Below, piece by piece: positions 1 to 5,324 of a DNA stretch of 5,324 nt. A model generated the notes under the pieces. It had not been told where the DNA came from and searched no databases. It was given only the letters and a program-made list of their open reading frames with translations. Location: assembly GCA_028711205.1 (NCBI GenBank), contig JAQTSP010000168.1, positions 1 through 5,324 on the forward strand, written 5' to 3'. The position numbers and the translations under genes were made by a program. Numbering within the stretch: position 1 is the stretch's first letter; each line of letters opens with the position of its first letter. Origin of the DNA: Eubacteriales bacterium. Its GTDB lineage: Bacteria; Bacillota; Clostridia; Christensenellales; SZUA-584.

Positions 1-582
1 TATGACACGAGCGATGGTCAGGTGCTGGTTGACGGTGTCGATGTGCGCGATTATCCGCAGGCGGTACTTCGGCAGAAGATCGGTTTTGTTCCGCAAAAGA
101 TCAACCTGATGAGCGGCACGATCGCGCATAACATCCGCTATGGCAAGAACGACGCCACTGACGACGAGATACGGCAAGCGCTCGGTATCGCACAGGCCAC
201 TGATTTTGTCTCTGCGCTTGACAAGGGCATCGAGGCAGACGTTTCACAGGATGCCACAAACTTCTCGGGCGGGCAGAAACAGCGGCTTTCGATCGCGCGT
301 GCGCTTGTCAGAAACCCCGAGGTATACATTTTTGACGACAGTTTCTCCGCGCTCGATTTTAAAACGGATGCAAAGCTGCGGCGGGCGCTGATGGCCGAAA
401 TCGAAAACGCGACGGTGTTTATCGTGGCGCAGCGCGTCAGCACCGTGATGAACGCGGACAACATCATCGTACTCGACAACGGTAATGTCGTCGGCCAGGG
501 CAGGCACAAAACGCTGATGAAAAACTGCGAAACATACAGAGAGATCGTATCATCACAGCTATCGATGGAGGAATTGGCATGA
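1..582 (+). CDS. ABC exporter subunit, degenerate-site half (5' partial)
   Basis: This is the C-terminal part of an ABC exporter ATPase. The frame is open from the first base, so the true start, the membrane domain and Walker A lie upstream of the window. What is visible, in order, is a Q-loop (GFVPQK, Gln codon at 94), an intact signature (FSGGQKQR, 262-285), Walker B (VYIFDD, 322-339) and a D-loop (SALD). The catalytic Glu after Walker B is replaced by Asp (codon 337), and the H-loop His is replaced by Gln (IVAQRVSTV, codon 430). In heterodimeric exporters of the TM287/288, LmrCD and BmrCD type these two changes mark the subunit that builds the non-hydrolysing ATP site. It should act at the cytoplasmic membrane with the protein encoded directly downstream, whose start codon overlaps its stop. 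The substrate cannot be read from the sequence; such pairs are often annotated as multidrug or lipid exporters. Confidence 0.95.
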   Translation, partial: YDTSDGQVLVDGVDVRDYPQAVLRQKIGFVPQKINLMSGTIAHNIRYGKNDATDDEIRQALGIAQATDFVSALDKGIEADVSQDATNFSGGQKQRLSIARALVRNPEVYIFDDSFSALDFKTDAKLRRALMAEIENATVFIVAQRVSTVMNADNIIVLDNGNVVGQGRHKTLMKNCETYREIVSSQLSMEELA

Positions 583-2615
583 GTGAAATAAAAGGCACAA
601 AGCAAGGCAGAGGCGCTTTTCGCGGCCCCGGGCCCGGCGGCCCTCACGGCGGTATGCCCATAGAAAAAGCGAAAGATTTTAAGGGCAGTTTTAAACGGCT
701 CGTATCGTATCTCGGGCGGCATAAAATTGCGCTGATCGTCGTCATCATCATGGCCATCGGCGGTGCGGTATTTTCGATTTTCGGCCCAAAGATACTGGGC
801 ACGGCGACAACAGAGCTTTTCGCGCCGATGTCGGCAAAAGCAGCTGTGTTTGCTGACCTGGAGACGATACTGCCCGAAGAGGTCGTTGACCAGATCACAA
901 GCGGAGAAATCAGCGACGAAACGCAGATCATGAAACTCATCACCGAAAATATCGATATGAGCGATCCCGGGCAGACGGCTGTTCTGTCCTCTGCGATGGA
1001 GAAATGGCAGGCGGCAGAGAATATGGCGATCGATTTCGGCAAGATCGGCGGCATATTGCTGACGGTGCTTGCGCTGTATCTCGTAAGCGCGCTTTTTAAC
1101 TTCGTGATGCAGTTCGTGATGGCCAAAACATCGCAGACGATCGTCTACGATATGAGAAATGAAGTGGATCGCAAACTCGCACGGCTGCCGCTCAAATTCT
1201 TCGACGGCCGCACGCACGGCGAGATACTCTCCCGCGTAACAAACGATATCGACACCGTTTCGACGACACTGCAGCAGGGGCTCACGCAGGTGATTACCTC
1301 GATCACGATGCTCATCGGTATCACCGTGATGATGTTCACGATATCGTGGGTCATCACATTGGTCTGCCTCGTGGTGCTGCCGCTTAGCTTTGTCATCGTC
1401 CGGATGATTATCAAGAAATCGCAAAAGTATTTTAAGGGACAGCAAAAAGAGCTTGGCCACATCAACGGCCACGTGGAAGAAATGTATGCCGGCCATACCG
1501 TCGTTAAAGCGTTTGGCAGGGAAGACGACAGCCAGGCAAAATTCGACGAGATTAACGATAGGCTTTATAACGCGGGATGGAAGGCACAGTTTCTGTCGGG
1601 CATCATGATGCCGATGATGAATTTCATCAGCAATCTGTCCTATGTGTTCGTCTGCGCGATCGGCGGTATCATGGTGATCAACGGCCGTATTTCGATCGGC
1701 GACGTGCAGGCGTTTATACAGTATTCAAGGCAGTTTACCCAGCCGATCGCACAAACGGCCCAGATCGCGAACGTAATGCAGTCGACCGTCGCCGCGGCTG
1801 AGCGTGTGTTTGAGATACTCGACGAAGAGGAAATGTCCAAGGAGAATGACGAAACTGAGCTTAAAGATCCCAAAGGCGCGGTGGCGATCGATCACGTATC
1901 TTTCGGGTACGATCCGGATATCACGGTCATCCGGGACTTGAGCATCAAAGTATCACCCGGCGATGTTGTCGCGATCGTCGGCCCGACAGGCGCCGGAAAG
2001 ACGACGCTTGTCAACCTGCTGATGCGCTTTTATGAGGTCGGCAGCGGCCGCATCACCGTTGACAGTGTCAACATTACCGACATACCGAGAGAAAACCTGC
2101 GGCAGGCTTACGGCATGGTGCTTCAGGATGCCTGGCTGTTCGGCGGCACGATACGCGACAACATCGCGTACGGCAAAGACGGCGCCACCGAGGATGAGAT
2201 CGTCCGCGCGGCAAAGATGGCGCACGCGGACCACTTCATACGCACGCTGCCGGACGGCTATGACACCGTTTTGAACGAAGAAGCGTCGAACATATCGCAG
2301 GGGCAAAAGCAGCTGCTGACGATCGCGCGGGCGCTCTTGGCCGACCCGCCGATACTGATACTCGACGAGGCGACCAGCAGCGTCGATACGCGCACGGAAG
2401 CGTACATACAAAACGCGATGATCGCGCTGATGAAAGGGCGCACGAACTTCGTAATCGCACATCGGCTCAGCACGATACGCGACGCGTCGACGATACTCGT
2501 GATGAATGACGGCGAGATCATCGAGCAGGGCAACCACAAGACGCTGATGGCGAAAAACGGCTTTTACGCCGACCTTTACAACAGCCAGTTCACGGGCGGG
2601 ACTGTGGCGGTATAG
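579..2615 (+). CDS. ABC exporter subunit, membrane domain fused to ATPase, catalytic half
   Basis: A complete 678-residue half-transporter of the type-IV (ABCB-like) exporter fold, expected to pair with the upstream subunit. The ATG overlaps the preceding stop (ATGA) and has GGAGG at 567-571, 7 bases upstream, so the two are translationally coupled. The N-terminal tail (about 10-27) is rich in Gly and Pro. TM1 is near 49-69 and TM2 near 155-179. Between them lies an acidic insert of about 70 residues, where a typical exporter has a short extracellular loop. The ATPase domain has A-loop Y444, Walker A GPTGAGKTT (468-476), Q-loop Q516, signature ISQGQ (572-576), Walker B with D596 and catalytic E597, D-loop SSVD, and H-loop H628. 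Walker B and the H-loop are fully competent, but the signature reads SQGQ rather than SGGQ. This is the complement of the partner's defects, so only one of the two ATP sites should hydrolyse. A perfect hairpin terminator follows the stop. The transported compound is unknown. Confidence 0.97.
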   Translation: MSEIKGTKQGRGAFRGPGPGGPHGGMPIEKAKDFKGSFKRLVSYLGRHKIALIVVIIMAIGGAVFSIFGPKILGTATTELFAPMSAKAAVFADLETILPEEVVDQITSGEISDETQIMKLITENIDMSDPGQTAVLSSAMEKWQAAENMAIDFGKIGGILLTVLALYLVSALFNFVMQFVMAKTSQTIVYDMRNEVDRKLARLPLKFFDGRTHGEILSRVTNDIDTVSTTLQQGLTQVITSITMLIGITVMMFTISWVITLVCLVVLPLSFVIVRMIIKKSQKYFKGQQKELGHINGHVEEMYAGHTVVKAFGREDDSQAKFDEINDRLYNAGWKAQFLSGIMMPMMNFISNLSYVFVCAIGGIMVINGRISIGDVQAFIQYSRQFTQPIAQTAQIANVMQSTVAAAERVFEILDEEEMSKENDETELKDPKGAVAIDHVSFGYDPDITVIRDLSIKVSPGDVVAIVGPTGAGKTTLVNLLMRFYEVGSGRITVDSVNITDIPRENLRQAYGMVLQDAWLFGGTIRDNIAYGKDGATEDEIVRAAKMAHADHFIRTLPDGYDTVLNEEASNISQGQKQLLTIARALLADPPILILDEATSSVDTRTEAYIQNAMIALMKGRTNFVIAHRLSTIRDASTILVMNDGEIIEQGNHKTLMAKNGFYADLYNSQFTGGTVAV

Positions 2616-2630
2616 CTCAGTAAAGATTTT

Positions 2631-2670
2631 AATTAACCGTATCCGTATTTTCGGATACGGTTAATTTTTT
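2631..2670 (+). terminator. Rho-independent terminator of the ABC operon
   Basis: A perfect 15-bp inverted repeat (AATTAACCGTATCCG, 2631-2645, and its exact complement at 2652-2666) encloses a 6-base loop. The descending arm runs into six T residues (2665-2670). It begins 16 bases after the stop of the second ABC gene, which is the usual place for an intrinsic terminator. It separates the exporter operon from the genes that follow. Confidence 0.93.
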
Positions 2671-2671
2671 A

Positions 2672-2682
2672 TCAAGTCTTGA
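2672..2682. repeat. Short perfect dyad after the terminator
   Basis: TCAAG-T-CTTGA is a perfect 5-bp inverted repeat around one base, immediately after the terminator T-run and about 70 bases before the candidate promoter. It is too short to exclude chance in AT-rich DNA. It could be a weak protein-binding site, but nothing else supports that. The rest of 2671-2750 is AT-rich and shows no gene. Confidence 0.2.
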
Positions 2683-2754
2683 ATACTTTATTGAAGATTA
2701 TTTATTTGAACATGAATTATGTATTTATTTTTATGTTAATTTTGATAAATCATA

Positions 2755-2782
2755 TTGACAAGAGGCACCCGGGCTATATATC
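2755..2782 (+). promoter_or_regulatory. Candidate sigma-A-type promoter for the PHP gene and possibly the redox genes
   Basis: A perfect -35 hexamer TTGACA (2755-2760) is followed after 16 bases by TATATC (2777-2782), within a TATATAT run that could also serve as the -10 element. It lies downstream of a strong terminator and upstream of the next coding region, so a promoter is needed about here. Transcription would begin near 2790 and leave a leader of roughly 80 bases before the ATG at 2869. The spacer contains CCCGGG, the only GC-rich patch in this intergenic region. Confidence 0.55.
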
Positions 2783-2817
2783 CTTAATCTTTGTAAACAA
2801 TGTGTGAAAACGACTGT

Positions 2818-2834
2818 TTGTTAATAATTAAGAC
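2818..2834. promoter_or_regulatory. AT-rich dyad in the leader, possible operator
   Basis: TTAAT-A-ATTAA (2821-2831) is a perfect 11-base odd dyad lying downstream of the candidate transcription start. Its left side reads TTGTTAA, which resembles a half-site of the redox regulator Rex, but the right side (TTAAGAC) does not match the second half-site. The position would suit a repressor, but low-complexity AT sequence easily produces such dyads, so this is only a candidate. Confidence 0.18.
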
Positions 2835-2857
2835 GTAATTTTTTAGTATGCTAATTA

Positions 2858-2862
2858 AGAGG
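2858..2862 (+). promoter_or_regulatory. Ribosome binding site that fixes the PHP start
   Basis: AGAGG sits 6 bases before the ATG at 2869. The in-frame ATG at 2848, seven codons earlier, has no purine-rich site upstream (its leader is GTAATTTTTTAGT). The 10-base string ATTAAGAGGT around this site recurs at 3999-4008 before the DUF1858 gene, suggesting a favoured initiation context in this genome. Confidence 0.7.
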
Positions 2863-2868
2863 TTGAAA

Positions 2869-3558
2869 ATGAAGCTTTATCAGTTTGAGATGCACTGCCA
2901 TACGGCGGAAACAAGCCCCTGCGGCATACTTCATGCAGCGGAGGTTGTCGATGGCATGAAAGAAGCGGGTTATAGCGGCACGTTTATCACAGACCATTTC
3001 TACGCGCGCTTCTTTAAAAAACAAGGGCTGGAGCATCTGGAATGGGAAATTCAGGCCGCGCAATATCTTAAAGGCTATCACGCGGCAAAACGGCGCGGAG
3101 ACGAGATCGGCGTCAAGGTGTTCCTGGGACTCGAAGTGCAGACGGAGGACTCGCCTTTCGAGTTTCTGGAGTACGGGCCGGACGAGCGGTTCATACGCGA
3201 CAATGGACCTTTTTATAAGCTGTCAACACCGGAATTTTACCGCCTGATGCACGATAACGGATATCTCGTGTTTCAGGCGCACCCGTACCGGTTTGGCTTG
3301 TCTCCGGAAAACCCCATGTATTTTGACGGTATCGAGATCGTCAACGCGCAGCCGAGAAACGAGAGCCGCAACAAACTGGCGCTGAAGTTTGCCTACGACC
3401 ACGACATCATGGTGATCGCCGGCAGCGACGTGCACATGAAAGAAGACATCGGCAGGTCGGGCATCATGCTGCCCGGGAATATCGACAACGAAAAAGATTT
3501 TGTCGCGTACATGAAAAAGGTAAGATCTCCCGAACTGATCGTGACATACGGCGCCTGA
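2869..3558 (+). CDS. PHP-domain metal-dependent hydrolase
   Basis: A 229-residue single-domain protein of the polymerase-and-histidinol-phosphatase (PHP) superfamily, whose members hydrolyse phosphoesters with a cluster of metal ions. The metal-binding motifs are in order and look complete: H9-x-H11 at the N-terminus, followed by TSPCG, then TDH (D42, H43), GLE (E89), the AHPYR motif (H138) and GSDVH (D187, H189). No polymerase or other domain is attached, and there is no signal peptide, so it is probably a soluble cytoplasmic phosphatase or phosphodiesterase. Relatives include histidinol phosphatase and nucleoside 3',5'-bisphosphate or oligonucleotide phosphatases, but the substrate cannot be decided here. 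No histidine biosynthesis genes are nearby, which argues against the histidinol role. The start at 2869 is preferred over 2848 because of the AGAGG site. It is the first gene after the candidate promoter, and 50 bases without a terminator separate it from the next gene. Confidence 0.9.
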   Translation: MKLYQFEMHCHTAETSPCGILHAAEVVDGMKEAGYSGTFITDHFYARFFKKQGLEHLEWEIQAAQYLKGYHAAKRRGDEIGVKVFLGLEVQTEDSPFEFLEYGPDERFIRDNGPFYKLSTPEFYRLMHDNGYLVFQAHPYRFGLSPENPMYFDGIEIVNAQPRNESRNKLALKFAYDHDIMVIAGSDVHMKEDIGRSGIMLPGNIDNEKDFVAYMKKVRSPELIVTYGA

Positions 3559-3608
3559 CAGAAGCGGATTTTCAACTTGCGAAATATCAAATACAAAGTG
3601 GTGAAAAA

Positions 3609-3983
3609 ATGTTTAGAAAAATGTTTATTGGACGAAACGGCCCAGACCAGCTTTCGTTCGCTCTGACAATACTGGCGTTTATTTTGAGCTTTATACCCTG
3701 GAACTATATGTATATCATATCGTTCGTTGTGTTGGCGTTTGCTCTGTTCCGCATGTTTTCAAGGAACGTCGAAAAGCGCCGGCAAGAAAATTCAGCCTTT
3801 ATGAATCTGGTTAATAAAATCAAAATGTGGTATTATAGGAGTAAGACAAAGAGGCAGCAAAGCAAGTTTTACAAAGTTTTTGTATGCCCTCAATGCGCCC
3901 AGAAGCTCAGGGTCCCCAAAGGCAAGGGAAAAGTTTCGATAAAATGTTCAAAATGCGGTCACAAGATGATAAAATACACGTGA
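3609..3983 (+). CDS. Small two-helix membrane protein with C-terminal zinc ribbon
   Basis: A 124-residue protein of unknown function. A short basic N-terminus (FRKMFIGRNG) precedes two hydrophobic helices, about 15-31 and 33-50, separated only by PW-N and forming a tight hairpin. A strongly basic stretch follows (about 52-90, many Lys and Arg), then four cysteines in two CxxC pairs, C93/C96 and C113/C116, typical of a zinc ribbon. By the positive-inside rule both ends should face the cytoplasm, placing the metal-binding domain near the inner face of the membrane. Small proteins of this layout occur in Clostridia, but I know of no assigned role. The gene looks more AT-rich than its neighbours. 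Its ribosome site is weak (GGTG a few bases before the ATG). It lies 50 bases after the PHP gene and 31 bases before the DUF1858 gene, probably in the same transcript. The ribbon could bind nucleic acid, protein or only zinc. Confidence 0.85.
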   Translation: MFRKMFIGRNGPDQLSFALTILAFILSFIPWNYMYIISFVVLAFALFRMFSRNVEKRRQENSAFMNLVNKIKMWYYRSKTKRQQSKFYKVFVCPQCAQKLRVPKGKGKVSIKCSKCGHKMIKYT

Positions 3984-4001
3984 CCGTTAAAATTAATTAT
4001 T

Positions 4002-4007
4002 AAGAGG
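4002..4007 (+). promoter_or_regulatory. Ribosome binding site of the DUF1858 gene
   Basis: AAGAGG lies 7 bases before the ATG at 4015 and sits in the 10-base context ATTAAGAGGT (3999-4008), which is identical to that before the PHP gene. The surrounding 31-base gap (3984-4014) is AT-rich. It shows no convincing terminator or promoter, so read-through from the upstream gene is expected. Confidence 0.7.
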
Positions 4008-4014
4008 TAAAAAT

Positions 4015-4218
4015 ATGGCGAAAATTACAAAAGACATGACGATCGCGCAGGTGCTGATGATGGATACGGATGCCGCTGAAATTTTTTTAAACGCCGGTAT
4101 GCACTGCATCGGATGCCCCGCGTCATCGGGAGAAAGCATTGAGGAGGCGTCGGCTGTTCACGGCATCGATGCAGATGACCTGTTGGCAAAGCTGAATAAT
4201 TTTTTCGAAAACAAATAA
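4015..4218 (+). CDS. DUF1858 redox-disulfide protein (CxxC)
   Basis: A 67-residue cytoplasmic protein consisting almost entirely of a DUF1858 domain, the family also described as the hybrid-cluster-protein-associated redox disulfide domain. The family features are visible: ITKDMTIAQVL at the N-terminus, the helix DAAEIFLNAGMHC, and the paired cysteines C31 and C34 in HCIGCPAS, followed by an acidic helical half (ESIEEASAVHGI) and a short C-terminal helix. The CxxC is expected to cycle between thiol and disulfide or to bind a metal; no reaction has been firmly assigned to the family that I know of. It stands 15 bases before a rubredoxin and upstream of a flavodiiron protein, which suggests a part in O2 or NO defence or in electron transfer. 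That role is inference from position, not shown by the sequence. Start and ribosome site are clear. Confidence 0.92.
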   Translation: MAKITKDMTIAQVLMMDTDAAEIFLNAGMHCIGCPASSGESIEEASAVHGIDADDLLAKLNNFFENK

Positions 4219-4233
4219 AGTGAGGGAATAACG

Positions 4234-4392
4234 ATGAGTAAATTCGAATGCACGGTATGCGGTTATATCTATGACCCCGACAATGGCGATCCCGATAACG
4301 GCGTCGCGCCGGGCACGGCTTTTGTCGATGTGCCGTCAGACTGGGTGTGTCCGGTATGCGGTGCAACCAAGGATCTGTTCGAGGAAATATAG
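4234..4392 (+). CDS. rub: Rubredoxin
   Basis: A complete 52-residue rubredoxin, a small cytoplasmic one-electron carrier with a single iron held by four cysteines. The ligands are C6 and C9 (CTVCGY) and C39 and C42 (CPVCGA). Other family signatures are Y11-x-Y13-D14-P15 after the first pair, the acidic D16-N22 loop, G27T, and PSDW (34-37) just before the second pair. The length is normal. GAGGG at 4222-4226, 7 bases before the ATG, is a good ribosome site. It sits between the DUF1858 gene (15 bases) and the flavodiiron gene (3 bases), so it is almost certainly co-transcribed with both and is the likely direct electron donor to the flavodiiron protein. An NADH:rubredoxin oxidoreductase would be needed to reduce it, and none is visible in this window. 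Because it is so short, automatic gene calling can miss it. Confidence 0.97.
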   Translation: MSKFECTVCGYIYDPDNGDPDNGVAPGTAFVDVPSDWVCPVCGATKDLFEEI

Positions 4393-4401
4393 CATATGGA
4401 G
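4381..4401 (+). promoter_or_regulatory. Two candidate ribosome sites for the flavodiiron gene
   Basis: GAGGA (4381-4385), inside the last codons of rubredoxin, lies 10 bases before the ATG at 4396. A second site, GGAG (4398-4401), overlaps that ATG and lies 6 bases before another in-frame ATG at 4408. The second has the better spacing and gives an N-terminus of the length I recall for clostridial relatives (about 10 residues before the FWVG motif). The start therefore remains open between 4396 and 4408, and either implies coupling to rubredoxin translation. Confidence 0.5.
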
Positions 4402-5324
4402 AACGCGATGCTGCCGGTTGAGATCACCAAAGACATATTTTGGGTCGGGGCAAGGAACCCGGGCCTTCGGGTCTTCGATGTCATCATGCGCACCGATTGG
4501 GGCACTTCGTATAACAGCTATCTGATACGGGGAAACGAAAAAACCGCTGTTGTCGACACGGTAAAAGAGAGTTTTGCCGACGAGCATTTTGACAGGATAT
4601 CCGGCGCGTGCGATATATCGTCGGTCGACTATATCATATGCAACCATACGGAACCCGACCATTCGGGCGCTCTTGACAAGCTTTTGGATCTTGCGCCGAA
4701 CGCGGTCGTCGTCTGTTCAAAGCCGGCCAGCGTGTTTTTGCGCAACATACTCAACCGCAATTTTGAATGCATGGTCGTGGGAGACGAAGACACGTTGGCG
4801 CTTGGCGGAAAAACGCTGAAGTTCATTTCCGCGCCATTTCTGCACTGGCCGGATTCGATGTTCACGTACGTCGTTGAGGACGCCGTGCTGCTGTCGGGCG
4901 ACGTGTTTGGATTCCATTTCTCGGCGGAAAACGTCTTTGACGACCTGACGCCGCTTTCGGACGTGATGATATCGTCCCAAAAATACTATTTTGACGTCAT
5001 CATGGGGCCTTTTAAAAACTACGTATTGGAAGCGGTCAAAAAAGTCCGCGCTCTCCATATCGATGTGATCGGCCCGTCGCACGGCCCGGTGCTTCGAAGC
5101 GCGCCCTGGGATGCGGTCGACAGGTATGAGGCGTGGGCGTCGGACATACTCGCCGTCAACGACCCCAAAAAGGTGTATATCGGATATGTGTCGTGCTATG
5201 GGTACACAAAAACACTGGCCGAGAGCATATACAAAATCGTGAAGAACGCCGGATACGACGCGGAGATCGAGGACATATCCACTGTCGATACGTCGGTCAG
5301 CGCGGCCAAGATACACGCCTCGGA
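4396..5324 (+). CDS. fprA: A-type flavodiiron protein (3' partial)
   Basis: The first 309 codons of a flavodiiron protein (FprA, rubredoxin:oxygen oxidoreductase), cut by the window edge; the family is usually about 400 residues. These cytoplasmic enzymes reduce O2 to water and/or NO to N2O with electrons from rubredoxin. The N-terminal metallo-beta-lactamase-like domain keeps every diiron position, numbered from 4396: H84-x-E86-x-D88-H89 (NHTEPDHSG), H150 (LHWPDSM), D169 (LSGDVFG) and H229 (PSHGP). The spacing matches known members. LRVFDVIM and TSYNSYLI near the start resemble clostridial FprA proteins. A flavodoxin-like domain begins near 258 with KVYIGYVSCYGYTKT, the FMN phosphate loop, and continues beyond the window. 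Whether a rubredoxin or flavin reductase domain is fused at the C-terminus cannot be seen, but the separate rubredoxin gene 3 bases upstream favours the simple class A form. An alternative start is the ATG at 4408. Confidence 0.96.
   Translation, partial: MENAMLPVEITKDIFWVGARNPGLRVFDVIMRTDWGTSYNSYLIRGNEKTAVVDTVKESFADEHFDRISGACDISSVDYIICNHTEPDHSGALDKLLDLAPNAVVVCSKPASVFLRNILNRNFECMVVGDEDTLALGGKTLKFISAPFLHWPDSMFTYVVEDAVLLSGDVFGFHFSAENVFDDLTPLSDVMISSQKYYFDVIMGPFKNYVLEAVKKVRALHIDVIGPSHGPVLRSAPWDAVDRYEAWASDILAVNDPKKVYIGYVSCYGYTKTLAESIYKIVKNAGYDAEIEDISTVDTSVSAAKIHAS

Noticed and set aside
618..652. Very GC-rich, partly palindromic stretch near the start of the second ABC gene as a regulatory element
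   Set aside because: It encodes the Gly/Pro-rich N-terminal tail in frame; GGN and CCN codons create the palindromes.
138..1496. A 452-codon open frame on the - strand, antisense to both ABC genes
   Set aside because: Its product is rich in His, Arg, Asp and Cys with no recognisable domain, and it crosses two genes with full family motifs on the + strand. It is a by-product of their codon use.
1953..2537. A 194-codon open frame on the - strand, opposite the ATPase domain of the second ABC subunit
   Set aside because: It lies entirely opposite Walker A to the H-loop and has no domain or ribosome site of its own.
2818..2835. A true Rex operator in the leader of the PHP gene
   Set aside because: Only the left half (TTGTTAA) fits. 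With either a 3- or 4-base spacer the right half lacks the expected ACAA end. It is kept only as a weak dyad.
2848..2868. Earlier ATG as the start of the PHP protein, adding seven residues
   Set aside because: It has no ribosome site, while the ATG at 2869 has AGAGG 6 bases upstream and places the HxH motif at the usual distance from the N-terminus.
3559..3608. Terminator or promoter between the PHP and zinc-ribbon genes
   Set aside because: No inverted repeat with a T-run and no -35/-10 pair with acceptable spacing can be seen in these 50 bases.
4457..4472. Hairpin ACCCG-ggcctt-CGGGT as a possible attenuator or terminator early in the flavodiiron gene
   Set aside because: The stem is only 5 bp, it lies inside the coding sequence about 60 bases after the start, and no T-run follows. 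The codons explain it.
4717..5316. A 199-codon open frame on the - strand, antisense to the flavodiiron gene
   Set aside because: The + strand carries all diiron ligands and the FMN loop. The antisense product has biased composition and no family features.

Overview
The window is a stretch of bacterial chromosome in which all recognisable genes lie on the + strand. It suggests a strictly or mostly anaerobic, Clostridia-like Firmicute. The signs are a rubredoxin next to an A-type flavodiiron protein, a DUF1858 redox-disulfide protein, a heterodimeric ABC exporter with the glycine/proline-rich N-terminus common in Clostridia, strong AGAGG/GGAGG ribosome sites, and AT-rich intergenic DNA between moderately GC-rich genes. 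ATA is used often for isoleucine despite that coding GC. The species cannot be named from this sequence.

Positions 1-2615 hold the two subunits of a heterodimeric ABC exporter. The first is the C-terminal part of an ATPase whose start lies before the window. The second is a complete 678-residue membrane-ATPase protein overlapping it by 4 bases (ATGA). The first subunit has a canonical signature motif but lacks the catalytic Glu and the H-loop His. The second has both of these residues but a degenerate signature motif. This complementary pattern is that of one-functional-site exporters such as TM287/288 and BmrCD. A perfect 15-bp hairpin followed by a T-run (2631-2670) ends the operon.

Positions 2671-2868 are an AT-rich intergenic region with a plausible sigma-A-type promoter (about 2755-2782), two short dyads and a ribosome site that places the next start at 2869.

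Positions 2869-5324 hold five closely spaced genes with no visible terminator between them: a PHP-domain metal-dependent hydrolase, a small two-helix membrane protein with a C-terminal zinc ribbon, a 67-residue DUF1858 CxxC protein, a 52-residue rubredoxin, and a flavodiiron protein that runs off the right edge. The last three are only 15 and 3 bases apart and form a convincing redox cassette. Rubredoxin is the known electron donor to flavodiiron proteins, which reduce O2 to water and/or NO to N2O in anaerobes. The DUF1858 protein is the least understood member.

I do not see mobile elements, CRISPR arrays, tRNA or rRNA genes. Nothing here is clearly a wholly new system. The most interesting point is the unexplained DUF1858 protein, and possibly the zinc-ribbon membrane protein, in front of the rubredoxin-flavodiiron pair.
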